Below are positions 36,592-44,897 of a DNA stretch of 44,897 nt, one piece after another; the stretch's first letter is position 1, and every line of letters begins with the position of its first letter. The stretch lies in contig JASANZ010002096.1 in assembly GCA_030849805.1 (NCBI GenBank), positions 1-44,897 on the forward strand, given 5' to 3'. The DNA is from Sergeia podlipaevii (Eukaryota; Euglenozoa; Kinetoplastea; Trypanosomatida; Trypanosomatidae). A program made the position numbers and the translations under genes. The notes under the pieces are model-generated. The model was not told where the DNA came from, did no database searches, and saw only the letters and a program-made list of their open reading frames with translations.

Positions 36592-38172
36592 TTACCACAT
36601 ACGTCTTTCTCGTAATTCGCAGATAAATGGAGAGAGCACCGCGCGTCGCAGTCGTGCACACCAAGGATTCTTGCGAAGGCATACCAAACTCGTGGCACAT
36701 GCAAAAAGCCCCAAAATAAACAAAACAAAGCGGAATACCGGTCTGACCCCACGTTTCCGGGAATCTGTCGCTTCACCAGCAGGGAGCGCCTTGCGGCGGC
36801 CGCGCTGGACAGCCGGTGCCACATGAGGCTCCTCCACTTCCGGCGTATGAGAGGCATGTACACTCCAGTTCATCGCCCCTTCAAGGCGAGCGTGCATGGG
36901 CTGCTGCTGCTGCACATTAGTAGAATCCATGAAGGCAAACCGAGGCATCTCCATAGGCTCTCTCGGTGCCCATAAACCGTGCGCGCGGCGCCCTTTACCA
37001 AGCGGGTACTTAAGCAATGGCTTGTACATGACGCCGGCAGTAGGGTTTGCCACGTAGCCCGCGATGTCCGCCGTGATGGCGCTGTGTCGTATTTCTGGGA
37101 CCCACTCAACGTACGCCGCGTGGTCTCCATCATTAACAAAGCGGCTCAGCTTTACATCAATCGCAAGAAGCGCGCCGTCGCACAACACTGATATCGCACC
37201 TGAGGGCATAGATACATGTCCGACCACCATGGTCGTAACCTGACGACGTAGACGCCGAGAAAGAGCATCAAGAGCATCATGCACAGCATCGCAGTCACCC
37301 CTGAGTGCCCCTAGTGTCAGTTCAGTGTCCATGATGGGGCTCTCTTCAGAGCTGAAAGAATGTTTGTATGTTGGCAAGGGCTGGCGTTTTGTATTTCGTC
37401 TCTGTATGGAGTCAGGAAGAGCCTCAGTGGTTTGATGGGCCTCCTCCGGAAGGTAAAAGCCCCTACGAAACGCCTTGTTGATCGCGCGTACCCCGTGGAG
37501 AGCCAGCGCATCGTTAAGGCCACCGTGCACAAACACAATGTTCTCCTTGACCACCACAACATTGTGCTGAAGCAAGAAACGGCCATAAAGGCCTCTGGGG
37601 CTGAAGCTCTCAGCGAATCGCATCATGCTGCCGAAGTCACGGCGTACCAGCTTCTTGTAAACATAAAACTCCCCTGTCAGCAGTCCCAGCTCGTGGTCTC
37701 CAATGAGAAAAATAAACTCACCTCCTGCCGCGTTGGCTTCGCGCTCTAGCTGCGCGGCATAGTCGTAAATTTCATAGTAGTGAGGCCCAAAGTTTCCCAA
37801 GTTGCCAACCTGCACTACTGTCGCAGCGCAGTCCGTGCGCCAGTGGCCATCCCTATCAATCACGTTGGCGTCCGCAAGTGTTTTCTGCAATTTGGGGAGG
37901 TCACCATCTATGTCACCGATGCCGATAATCCGTCGCGTACTGTTAGTAACTGCTGTGGTGCTACTTAATAGATGAAGTGACTTGCGTCTGCTTGCTCTAG
38001 TATCAGCGTGAGGGACATCAAGAGTTGTAGGGTATTTCACAGCATCATCAGCATCCTCAGCACCTATCCGCGCTGTGTCAGCTGACAATATGAGCGACTG
38101 CAGTGATAGTAATAGTAATACACTATACAGAACTCCTTTCGTATTACGTAGTCCAGTCGGCCCTTTACCCAT
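36592..38172 (-). CDS. Membrane-anchored Shewanella-like metallophosphatase, predicted catalytically degraded
   Basis: A 526-residue protein. A signal peptide is likely at 1-31 (GVLYSVLLLLSLQSLILSA) and a membrane span at about 479-499 (VFRFVLFILGLFACATSLVCL), so most of it is probably lumenal or extracellular. Residues 80-345 follow the PPP/metallophosphoesterase fold and most resemble the Shewanella-like group (AAGGEFIFLIGDHELGLLTGEF, given as a region near 148-168; SPRGLYGRFLLQHNVVVVKENIVFVHGGL near 191-219). Key motifs are altered: GDxHG is GDIDG (H to D89); GDxxDRG is GNLGNFG (both Asp to Asn at 124 and 127, Arg to Phe128); GNHE is GDHE (Asn to D159). H160, H216 and H319 remain. A pseudophosphatase is the simplest reading. 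ATG confirmed at 38172. Confidence 0.88.
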   Translation of the reverse strand: MGKGPTGLRNTKGVLYSVLLLLSLQSLILSADTARIGAEDADDAVKYPTTLDVPHADTRASRRKSLHLLSSTTAVTNSTRRIIGIGDIDGDLPKLQKTLADANVIDRDGHWRTDCAATVVQVGNLGNFGPHYYEIYDYAAQLEREANAAGGEFIFLIGDHELGLLTGEFYVYKKLVRRDFGSMMRFAESFSPRGLYGRFLLQHNVVVVKENIVFVHGGLNDALALHGVRAINKAFRRGFYLPEEAHQTTEALPDSIQRRNTKRQPLPTYKHSFSSEESPIMDTELTLGALRGDCDAVHDALDALSRRLRRQVTTMVVGHVSMPSGAISVLCDGALLAIDVKLSRFVNDGDHAAYVEWVPEIRHSAITADIAGYVANPTAGVMYKPLLKYPLGKGRRAHGLWAPREPMEMPRFAFMDSTNVQQQQPMHARLEGAMNWSVHASHTPEVEEPHVAPAVQRGRRKALPAGEATDSRKRGVRPVFRFVLFILGLFACATSLVCLRKNPWCARLRRAVLSPFICELRERRMW

Positions 38173-38175
38173 TTT

Positions 38176-38232
38176 CTGAATAGTAATATATATATAGAGA
38201 GGGGGGAGGAAAAAAAAAGTGACAAAAAGAAA
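38176..38232 (-). promoter_or_regulatory. Predicted trans-splice acceptor for the phosphatase-like gene
   Basis: The minus strand carries a long pyrimidine tract (about 38246-38199), then TA-rich sequence ending ACTATTCAG with the AG at 38177-38176. Three bases (AAA) follow before the ATG, which implies an almost absent gene-derived 5' UTR. Confidence 0.45.
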
Positions 38233-38937
38233 AAGAAAGCAGCTATTAAAAGGGCTTGTATTCTTCTCTTACCCTGGTTAATATATAGTTCGTCTTATAT
38301 TCTGTCTATCTCAGTAGTATGCCGAAGAGCACACCTACTATCAATAGAGGCAAATTTTTTCCTTCTTTGCTTCTTCTCGCTTTGTCTTTATATGCAGAGG
38401 GAACGTAACCCGAAATGCACACGTTATATAAATATATATATATGCAATGAATTTTGTTATGTACTACTACTGCTGTTCAAAAACAGAAACAAAAGAATCT
38501 ACAAGATACAACTATGTGTGTGTATATATATATATATACTTGTTTTGCAAACAAGGAAAAAAAAAAAAGACCGGGGATAAAAGAGGTGTAAAAAAGTATT
38601 GGAGTGAGTGAGTGAATCTCTCCCGATGAAGTACCGACACTGCTGCAGCTACTTCCACTGCAATGTGATCGGTTCTACCTTCAATAAAGCTTAAAAAAAA
38701 AAAAAAAAAAAAGAAACACTTAGGACTGAGTGTGTAGCTAAAAGCTAAGTAACACTTGTAAGTCAAGACGCTCTTTGTTGACGGCTGTTTGTGTGAGCCA
38801 ACAACGCTATTTTTATGGTGTATCCTTGTCTTGACCTTTTTTATCCTTCCTTTTTTGATATATATATATATGTGCGTGTATTACAACTTTTTAAAAAAAA
38901 AAATGTAGAGGAATGAGAAAGAAGCAATATAAGCGAA

Positions 38938-39084
38938 TGTGCATTTTTTTTTTGATGCTGTTGATATTTTTTGCTTTGGTTTAAAAAGATTCAAAAAAAA
39001 AAAAAGGATTGAATTCTCTTTATATATACATGAGATAGATAGATCCTGTACAAATGTATTTTTCGTTCATTTCGTTTTGCATAT

Positions 39085-39127
<43 letters not shown>

Positions 39128-39189
39128 CAATACATACATAACTAGCAGATACGCGGCATCAGCAGTAAAGAAAAAAAGATATATAACAC
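38938..39189. repeat. Direct repeat, copy 1 (left of the N)
   Basis: This 252-nt segment is repeated almost exactly at 39191-39415. Differences are mainly homopolymer and TA-repeat lengths, plus catgag versus cacgag. Both copies end aagatatataacac, and the single N separates them. This is the pattern left when two contig ends covering the same locus are joined without merging. Confidence 0.9.
39088..39125. repeat. (TA)19 microsatellite
   Basis: A TA dinucleotide run inside copy 1 of the duplication. The matching run in copy 2 is much shorter, consistent with slippage or assembly error. Confidence 0.95.
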
Positions 39190-39190
39190 N

Positions 39191-39415
39191 TGTGCATTTG
39201 TTTTTTGATGCTGTTGATATTTTTGCTTTGGTTTTAAAAGATTCAAAAAAAAAGGATTGAATTCTCTTTATATATACACGAGATAGATAGATCCTGTACA
39301 AATGTATTTTTCGTTCATTTCGTTTTGCATATTAAATATATATATATATATTCCAATACATACATAACTAGCAGATACGCGGCATCAGCAGTAAAGAAAA
39401 AAAGATATATAACAC
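39191..39415. repeat. Direct repeat, copy 2 (right of the N)
   Basis: Second copy of the segment at 38938-39189, beginning tgtgcattt directly after the N. It is 27 nt shorter, mostly from a shorter TA tract and shorter A-runs. Confidence 0.9.
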
Positions 39416-39928
39416 GATAAACGAAAAAAAAAAGAAGGGATAGTAAGCTAACTAACGTTCCATGTTCATCTCTCAATCAGTGTGCAACAAATAGACAAAT
39501 CACCTCTCTATTACGGCCTCTATCCTTTTTTTTTTATTTGTTTTGTTGTTATTGTTGTTGTTCAGTGAGTGCAATGTTCGTGCCATCATGTGCAAAAGCA
39601 TTATTGTTCGCGCGTGATATGTACATATATATATATATATATATATATAACAAGCACGATTCAGTAATTCTTCTGTACGTCAAAAAGAGAAATACATTTG
39701 TAGGGAGAAAATAAAGGCTTGGCAAAAGCAGTATATAGCGAAAATTAAAAAAAAAAGGAGCTTTAAAAATATATAGGAGCTCTAACCTTGAACACGAACA
39801 GTGGAGTAAATGGAAAAAAAAAGAACAAAACTTTTGAAAAAAAATATGAAATAAAAATAGAAATGAATGTAAAGAAAAAAATGGAGATAAAAAAGAGAGA
39901 AATATAACCTGAAGAGCCTATTCGGCGG

Positions 39929-39952
39929 TCTCTCTCTCTCTCTCTCTCTCTC
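39929..39952. repeat. (TC)12 microsatellite
   Basis: A TC run just beyond the stop codon of the cysteine-rich membrane protein gene. It reads as GA on the transcribed strand. Confidence 0.95.
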
Positions 39953-39971
39953 ATTCCTCCCCGGAGCAATC

Positions 39972-41015
39972 TCAGTCCCAGTTGCCAGAAGTGTCCACAT
40001 AATCAGAGATATTCGACACCACTCTTAAGTGGCCTCTGTTGTCGTAGAGCGCAGATCTCTCTCTTCTCTGTCTCTGCGGCACCTGCTCTTTATGAAAGAC
40101 CGCAGGGACACTAGTAGTGGTGGGCGTATGTATCGTCACACGCAAGGGGGGGTCAGGCTGTATCGTGGCAGCAGCAAGATTTGAATCTGTCTCAACTAAT
40201 ACGCGAAGCTGGTCTTGTCGTACGCCAGGTTGGGCACCGGTAAAGACGTTACCGTCGTTGCCCCTTGATGACTGCTCCTCCTCGGGCTTACTACTCACAG
40301 TAGGTACAGGACGGTAGCACCTCTCTTCGGGATCAGAAAAGGTGTCCTCGTCATCTTCATCGCTATTGACCGTATCTCTAGCATATGCGCTTGACAACGG
40401 AAGGGTGTGCCGGTAGCTGCTACTGTCAGCTGGCGGCAGCGGCGGCATCGACGCGCGCAAGCGCGACCCTGCAGTCGCGCTACACGGATCAGTGCAAGTG
40501 GTCATCTTTATCGTCCCTTTTGAGGAGCTACCGGCAGCGCACTCCACGCCCAGGAACACATCGTATGAGGACACATTTCCGTCCATGTTCGAACGGTCAA
40601 GGCTCTTACCTTGTCCGCTGTCTGTCTTTAAAACTTCAGCCTCTGTAGCGCTATGACCTTGAGCAGTCGCTGACAGACGCGCGCCATTTGAAGTCGATGC
40701 AACAGCACGTCCAATGCGAGCAGCATCAATGCGTGATCCCCTTCTCCGTCGTATCAAGCAAAACGCCCCAATGCCTAGCAAAAGTAGTATCCCCACAGCA
40801 ACAGCCACTATGACAACGTATACGACCCAGCTGATGGTGCAGCAGTATTGCTCGCAAAGACGCATGAAAGCGCCATCTGTGGGATTGTTGGAGGTGAAAG
40901 ACGCGTTACAGTACTTTGGGGTTGACTGACACGACTCTTGGTTGAACAGTGCCTCACACCGCTTCTTGCTATAAGATTGATCCCACTTGCATCGCGGGGC
41001 CGGACACGATGGCAT
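39972..41015 (-). CDS. Cysteine-rich single-span membrane protein, unknown family
   Basis: A 347-residue protein. Residues 1-60 hold eight Cys (4, 9, 20, 29, 36, 54, 58, 59) and a possible N-glycosylation site at N37 (NAS). One transmembrane helix spans about 62-88 (WVVYVVIVAVAVGILLLLGI plus a few residues), followed at once by IRRRRGSR. There is no cleavable signal peptide, so the helix probably works as a reverse signal-anchor with the small Cys-rich head outside and a 255-residue Ser/Thr/Asp-rich tail in the cytosol (positive-inside rule). The tail has acidic-Ser clusters (SDEEDEDTFSDPEE near 215-230 in type) and basic/Pro-rich parts. I do not recognise the family. A small surface receptor or adhesion-type protein is conceivable but unproven. 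ATG confirmed at 41015. Confidence 0.82.
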   Translation of the reverse strand: MPSCPAPRCKWDQSYSKKRCEALFNQESCQSTPKYCNASFTSNNPTDGAFMRLCEQYCCTISWVVYVVIVAVAVGILLLLGIGAFCLIRRRRGSRIDAARIGRAVASTSNGARLSATAQGHSATEAEVLKTDSGQGKSLDRSNMDGNVSSYDVFLGVECAAGSSSKGTIKMTTCTDPCSATAGSRLRASMPPLPPADSSSYRHTLPLSSAYARDTVNSDEDDEDTFSDPEERCYRPVPTVSSKPEEEQSSRGNDGNVFTGAQPGVRQDQLRVLVETDSNLAAATIQPDPPLRVTIHTPTTTSVPAVFHKEQVPQRQRRERSALYDNRGHLRVVSNISDYVDTSGNWD

Positions 41016-41622
41016 GCAATTGTAGGAGCGGAGGGGAGTGAAAGAAGCCGCCTTAAATCCTTTTTTAAAAAAAGGGGAACAACTGTCAGGATTCCCTTTT
41101 TATATGAACGCTTTTTTTTTTTGTTTACGGCTGCTACGCTATCACTGACTTAAATATGTTAAAAAAAAAAAAAAATGAATGATAGCAACTGCCAAGTACG
41201 CACAGGAGAAAGAAAAAAAAAAAACGCTTCTAGCTAACAAAGCGCTCAATAACTGCGTGTCACCCCTAGTGAGTGCTCTTATGTGGAATTCAGAATAAAA
41301 AGCAATAAATACAGAGGAAGCCAGACAGAAATGGTGATAAACGCTAAAGCATGTCAGAAAGTAGGGCAAGAACAAAAATAGTAATAAATGAAAAGCACAT
41401 CTACACATGCATCACAATAGCAAAGGCAACTGATTGTAGCAATCACCATAAGCCTCTTTTCTCGATATCATGTTTTTTTTTCCTTTATTTCCAAAGCAGC
41501 AAAAAAAAAAGCAATTCTGCCATCCTATGTCTAGATAAATGGAATGCACTAATCACAACAGCGGCAAAATAAAGAATGAAAAAAAGGGAGGAGAAGGAGA
41601 TAAAGGCGCTCAACGCTGCTCT
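41016..41622. other. Intergenic spacer, no gene seen
   Basis: About 600 nt of AT-rich sequence with A-runs near 41161 and 41213. The minus strand just upstream of the membrane-protein ATG is pyrimidine-rich (ggcttctttcactcccctcc). No supported gene. Confidence 0.6.
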
Positions 41623-43353
41623 CTACGAGTAACCACCAGCAGGTGCAAAGTCGTCATCCACAATCCCCTCAGCTGTTATCTTGTAGCTACATCTAGCAGG
41701 AGGTACCGCCGGACTGCCTAGTAGCACTAGTCGCCGTCTCGACCTAGCGCCAGGAACCTTAGCTAACAACACGCGTACCTGTGGCGTTACCGCCCACGCT
41801 GTGCCCAGCGCTGGGATATCCACCGCATCCTTCTCATGTTCAAACCCTCTCCGCCCTTCAGCGTTCCTATCACTAGGCCAGGCCCCGCGCCGTCGCTTAA
41901 GAGGAGCCAAGCAGAGAGTCCGTTGCAGCGGAATGGCACGGACCTGGTTCGTCACCACCACGCACACACCCCGTTTCACCGCGAGCACCCGCAGCCGGAC
42001 ACCCACACTATCAAGAGGCACGTGTGCATCCTCCACGGCAGCAAGCACTGGTGATGAAGGCGAGGCCACTGTGGTGGCAGTGGCAGCGATCGAGTCCACC
42101 ACAAGGATGCCTCCCCATGACCCTAGAGCAGTCTCCAGTCTGCCACTCTCGAGCAGGTGACACAGCTCCCGCAACGAGGACAGAGTCTTTATCTGAAGAC
42201 GCCCCAGCATAGCGCGTGGTATAAGGCGTGCGCGAACAGCACTGCACACACGCTGCAAGACACATCCGGGTAGCAAGCAGGAGAGAGATGGATGAGTGTC
42301 GTAGTACTGTGCCACTCTCACTGCAGCAGCAGCCGCAAGAGGGGCAAGGCGAGCTGCAGGAACGTCCTCCGAGACCGCGTATACACAGCCGCCTTGGTGT
42401 CTTCGCTGCTCATGTAAGCTCAGAGACAGTGCCCGTCTCAAAGCAGATGTGGAAGGAAAGCACGTCCCACTTTGATCAGCCCCATCCTCCTTCCACAATA
42501 ACATTTCCCTCTCAAGACTTTCCAATGCAGCCTCAGCTGCCAGTGTAGTAGCAATCTCCTGCATGATACATTGCAACGCCACCTGTGTCTTGCCGCTGCC
42601 TGCCTCACCGTACAGCTCCGTCACCCATCCTCCTCTGAAGCCTCTGGTAAGGCACGAGCGTGTGGAGCGTACACTAGCAGTGGCAACGCTGCAACCGCTA
42701 AGCACAGCGTCAATGCTATCGCATCCCGTTCCATACCACCGAGCTACGCGTTGATAGTCTATTGAAGATCCCTTTTCCAGATCCGTCATCGCCGTGGTAT
42801 TCATGTAGTTGTCCCTCTCTTCCTCTTTTAATTTCTGTGTCTCCTCGCAGCCTGCTAAGCTCCCCAGCTCACCACACAGCTGTGACGCAGTCTGTGTGAA
42901 CGCCGATAGTGCAGCATCTTCACCTTCCACGCGTGGCGTGCGACTTCCTCTGGTCGCGGTGTTGCACAGCTCACACATGTGAGCTGAAGCCAACGCATGA
43001 GTGAGTGAATTGATAAACTGTGAAACAATGTGTGAAGTGAATGCGGGTTCAGAAGAGATGATGCCGCTTGAGGGCTCCTGTTGCTGCTGCTGCACGAGTA
43101 TCGAAGTCAGTGTCCGTTCCACAAAGCGGCTATCGGCGGCAAGAAAAAGAAATAAATCTTCTGCCGAGGGGGCGGCAAGGTGTCTGTGTGTCACGTCACA
43201 GTGCCGATTCACCAGCTGCCGTAAAGCATGACAAAATGATTGTACTGAAACAACCGTAGCGCTACTGGACTGGTCGATCGACTCCACGTACGACGCTAGA
43301 TAGTCCTCTGCTGGTGTTGAGTGTAGTGCCCTGGTGTCTGGCGTCAGCTGCAT
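41623..43353 (-). CDS. RAD51 paralogue, XRCC3-like
   Basis: A 576-residue recombination ATPase of the RecA/RAD51 family, expected to support RAD51 filament formation in homologous recombination. A region near 208-220 (GTGCDSIDAVLSG) matches the segment preceding the RecA core. Walker A is GEAGSGKT (249-256) in WVTELYGEAGSGKTQVALQ. Walker B is GILVVDS (415-421). The C-terminus (ARCSYKITAEGI, about 552-563) closely resembles the end of XRCC3, as does ALGTAWAVTPQVRVLLAK. Unusual: about 200 residues precede the core (human XRCC3 is about 346 in all), including a CxxC (127-130), and a roughly 55-residue insertion follows Walker A. Kinetoplastids have several RAD51 paralogues; which numbered one this is needs a tree. 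ATG confirmed at 43353. Confidence 0.88.
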   Translation of the reverse strand: MQLTPDTRALHSTPAEDYLASYVESIDQSSSATVVSVQSFCHALRQLVNRHCDVTHRHLAAPSAEDLFLFLAADSRFVERTLTSILVQQQQQEPSSGIISSEPAFTSHIVSQFINSLTHALASAHMCELCNTATRGSRTPRVEGEDAALSAFTQTASQLCGELGSLAGCEETQKLKEEERDNYMNTTAMTDLEKGSSIDYQRVARWYGTGCDSIDAVLSGCSVATASVRSTRSCLTRGFRGGWVTELYGEAGSGKTQVALQCIMQEIATTLAAEAALESLEREMLLWKEDGADQSGTCFPSTSALRRALSLSLHEQRRHQGGCVYAVSEDVPAARLAPLAAAAAVRVAQYYDTHPSLSCLLPGCVLQRVCSAVRARLIPRAMLGRLQIKTLSSLRELCHLLESGRLETALGSWGGILVVDSIAATATTVASPSSPVLAAVEDAHVPLDSVGVRLRVLAVKRGVCVVVTNQVRAIPLQRTLCLAPLKRRRGAWPSDRNAEGRRGFEHEKDAVDIPALGTAWAVTPQVRVLLAKVPGARSRRRLVLLGSPAVPPARCSYKITAEGIVDDDFAPAGGYS

Positions 43354-44897
43354 CGTATGGCGCTGTCTTCAAACGCTTGACAATAGGTGTGTACTTATAT
43401 ATATGTGTCTGTAACGTTATATGCAAAATGGGTTTTCTCTGCGGTCTCTTGTGCACGCAAAAGCCAGGCACATACACACACAAAGAATTAAAAAAAAAAT
43501 TAAAAGACAGGCAGTAATGGGGTAATATATATATATATATATATATTTAATGTCAAAGATTTGGGTAATGAAGAAAAAAAAATACGGCACAAGATAGTAA
43601 AGGTCTGCGTACACCACGTTGCGCGTACACTTCTTCCCGTCACAAAAAAAAGCAAGAAGAACAAAAAAAGATTGTAGTTCACTGCTATAGCTGCTGGTTT
43701 TTTTTTAAGTTTTTCAAAAAGCATGTGTTAACAGGATTTTGCTCCAACGAAGATACACTTTGAAACTCCAAACGTAATGGAATAATGAAAACAACGTGGT
43801 CACAGATACATATATATTTATTTTTAAAGCATTCAAAAAGAATCATGCTTAAAAAATGTATACAAATCGTGCTCTTCTCAGCAAAACGCACACACAAAAA
43901 AAAAATACGCCCCTTGCACCTGTCTCGTTCATGAAACAAGAGTAAAAATCAGGAGAAAGCGAGAGTAATCAATAACAGCAATAATAACATTTAATACGTT
44001 TTCCCCAATTGAGAAATCACAATAAAAGATATATAAGCAGAGCAACACCACAGTAGTTCATTTGACATCCTACATCTCGTCCTCTCGCTCTCTCTCTCTC
44101 AAGTACCTCCATGCACATACAATATCATTTACCAAACCAGCAAAGGAGAAAAAGAAAAAGCGCAAAGGTTGAGAACGCTGCCCGTCAGAGCGGTCTCGAC
44201 AACAACCAGCATTGCAATAACATTAAAAGAACGTGTGTATGTGTGTGTGTGAAGGTAAAGAGAAAAAGAACAACTATGAAGGCACATCAAGTGCCACCAG
44301 AAAAAAAAAAAGCAACGTACCTTCGTATGTAAAAAGTAAAATATAAAAAGAAGGGGTCAAATCATCGTACTCCTCAACTAAAAATGCACGCATGTACATG
44401 ATCATCATCATAGTCTTTCAAAAAAAAAAAAAAAAAAAAAGATAGCAAGGCGACTTTTTTTTAAATAAAGCTTTTTCCACTTACACGCAATCGCATACGA
44501 GTGTGTGTGTGTGTACCTATTTTGTTTAAACAAACAAAAAAAAAATATTACTGCCAAAAGAGAAAAAAAAAGTAGATTTCACATGTGCAAGGTAGCCATC
44601 GGCGCGTGTAAGGCGTGTTGCCTTCCATCTTTACCTCTCATGCTTTCGCCTGCTCTCTTCCTCAGTACTCTCCATATAAAGGTGTATCTAGCGTGGTAGT
44701 GTATGATTTTCAGCGAAATCACAAAGAAACGGGATATATAAATTCTTTTCGGACGTGATCGCATATATACATATATACGTATATATGGGTAATGCACCAC
44801 CTCAACTTCCTGGCTTTCTGTGAACCAACAAAGCTTCTCAGTCAACTTTAAAGCAACAAAAATCAGTGCCCCCCCCCCTCAAAAAAAAAAAAAAAAA
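43354..44897. other. Right-end spacer, no gene seen
   Basis: About 1.5 kb of AT-rich simple sequence: a TA run (43524-43546), A-runs including one of 20 nt near 44420, a GT run (44502-44513), and a terminal (C)10-TC-(A)17. Short frames are simple-sequence translation. The window, and possibly the contig, ends in this low-complexity tract. Confidence 0.55.
43524..43546. repeat. (TA)n microsatellite
   Basis: A TA run upstream of the XRCC3-like gene, in its presumed 5' flank. Confidence 0.9.

Larger units (their letters stand above)
38173..39971. other. Repeat-rich spacer containing a scaffold N
   Basis: About 1.8 kb, dominated by TA microsatellites (38524-38538, 39088-39125, 39625-39649), A-runs and a TC run (39929-39952). 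A 225-252-nt direct duplication flanks a single N at 39190. No supported gene. It should contain the 3' UTR of the membrane protein gene and the 5' UTR of the phosphatase-like gene. Confidence 0.6.

Noticed and set aside
38392..39301. Short frames rich in Tyr-Ile in the repeat spacer
   Set aside because: Direct translation of TA microsatellites; one runs through the N.
44579..44845. 88-codon minus-strand frame at the right end
   Set aside because: AT-rich simple sequence with a Tyr/Ile run from a TATA repeat; no domain and no coding-like composition.

Overview
The window reads as nuclear DNA of a trypanosomatid flagellate (Kinetoplastea). Seventeen well-supported protein genes, one of them cut by the left edge, all lie on the minus strand. 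None needs an intron. Coding blocks of mixed to high GC are separated by AT-rich spacers full of homopolymers and microsatellites. Pyrimidine tracts followed by AG precede several start codons on the minus strand. This is the layout of a polycistronic unit processed by spliced-leader trans-splicing and polyadenylation. Genus cannot be fixed from the sequence. I see no tRNA, rRNA, CRISPR array or intact mobile element.

Layout in transcription order, from high to low coordinate: an XRCC3-like RAD51 paralogue (43353-41623); a cysteine-rich single-span membrane protein (41015-39972); a repeat-rich spacer with a scaffold N; a membrane-anchored Shewanella-like metallophosphatase whose catalytic motifs are degraded (38172-36592); a 3.2-kb spacer holding a GC-rich island and a long hairpin; a PPR-like, probably mitochondrial protein (33346-31616); a CCCH zinc-finger protein (30620-28911); a low-complexity protein with a three-copy N-terminal repeat (27612-25468); RPB4 (24805-24326); SF3B4/SAP49 (23861-23088); an RPGRIP1-like coiled-coil/C2 protein (22331-19467); a giant CAMKK-like kinase (17942-13272); a mitochondrial-type C2H2 protein (12280-11756); an IQ/coiled-coil protein (11065-8150); a UBA-UAS-UBX protein (7056-5809); an ArfGAP (4979-3978); the Hsp70 cofactor Hip (3587-2409); an RS-rich tail-anchored small protein (1610-1254); and the start of one more gene (128-1).

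The genes do not form one pathway, which is normal for kinetoplastid polycistrons. They cover housekeeping (Hip, RPB4, SF3B4, ArfGAP, UBX), organelle expression (PPR, C2H2), cilium structure (RPGRIP1-like) and signalling (kinase, phosphatase-like protein). Starts were set to the first in-frame ATG. In four cases an apparently longer frame begins at GTG or TTG and was trimmed.

The points most worth a second look are the predicted pseudophosphatase, the structured GC-rich island at about 35636-35990 with its nearby 18-bp hairpin, the new three-copy repeat, the non-RD kinase with two insertions, and the direct duplication around the N at 39190, which is probably an assembly artefact.
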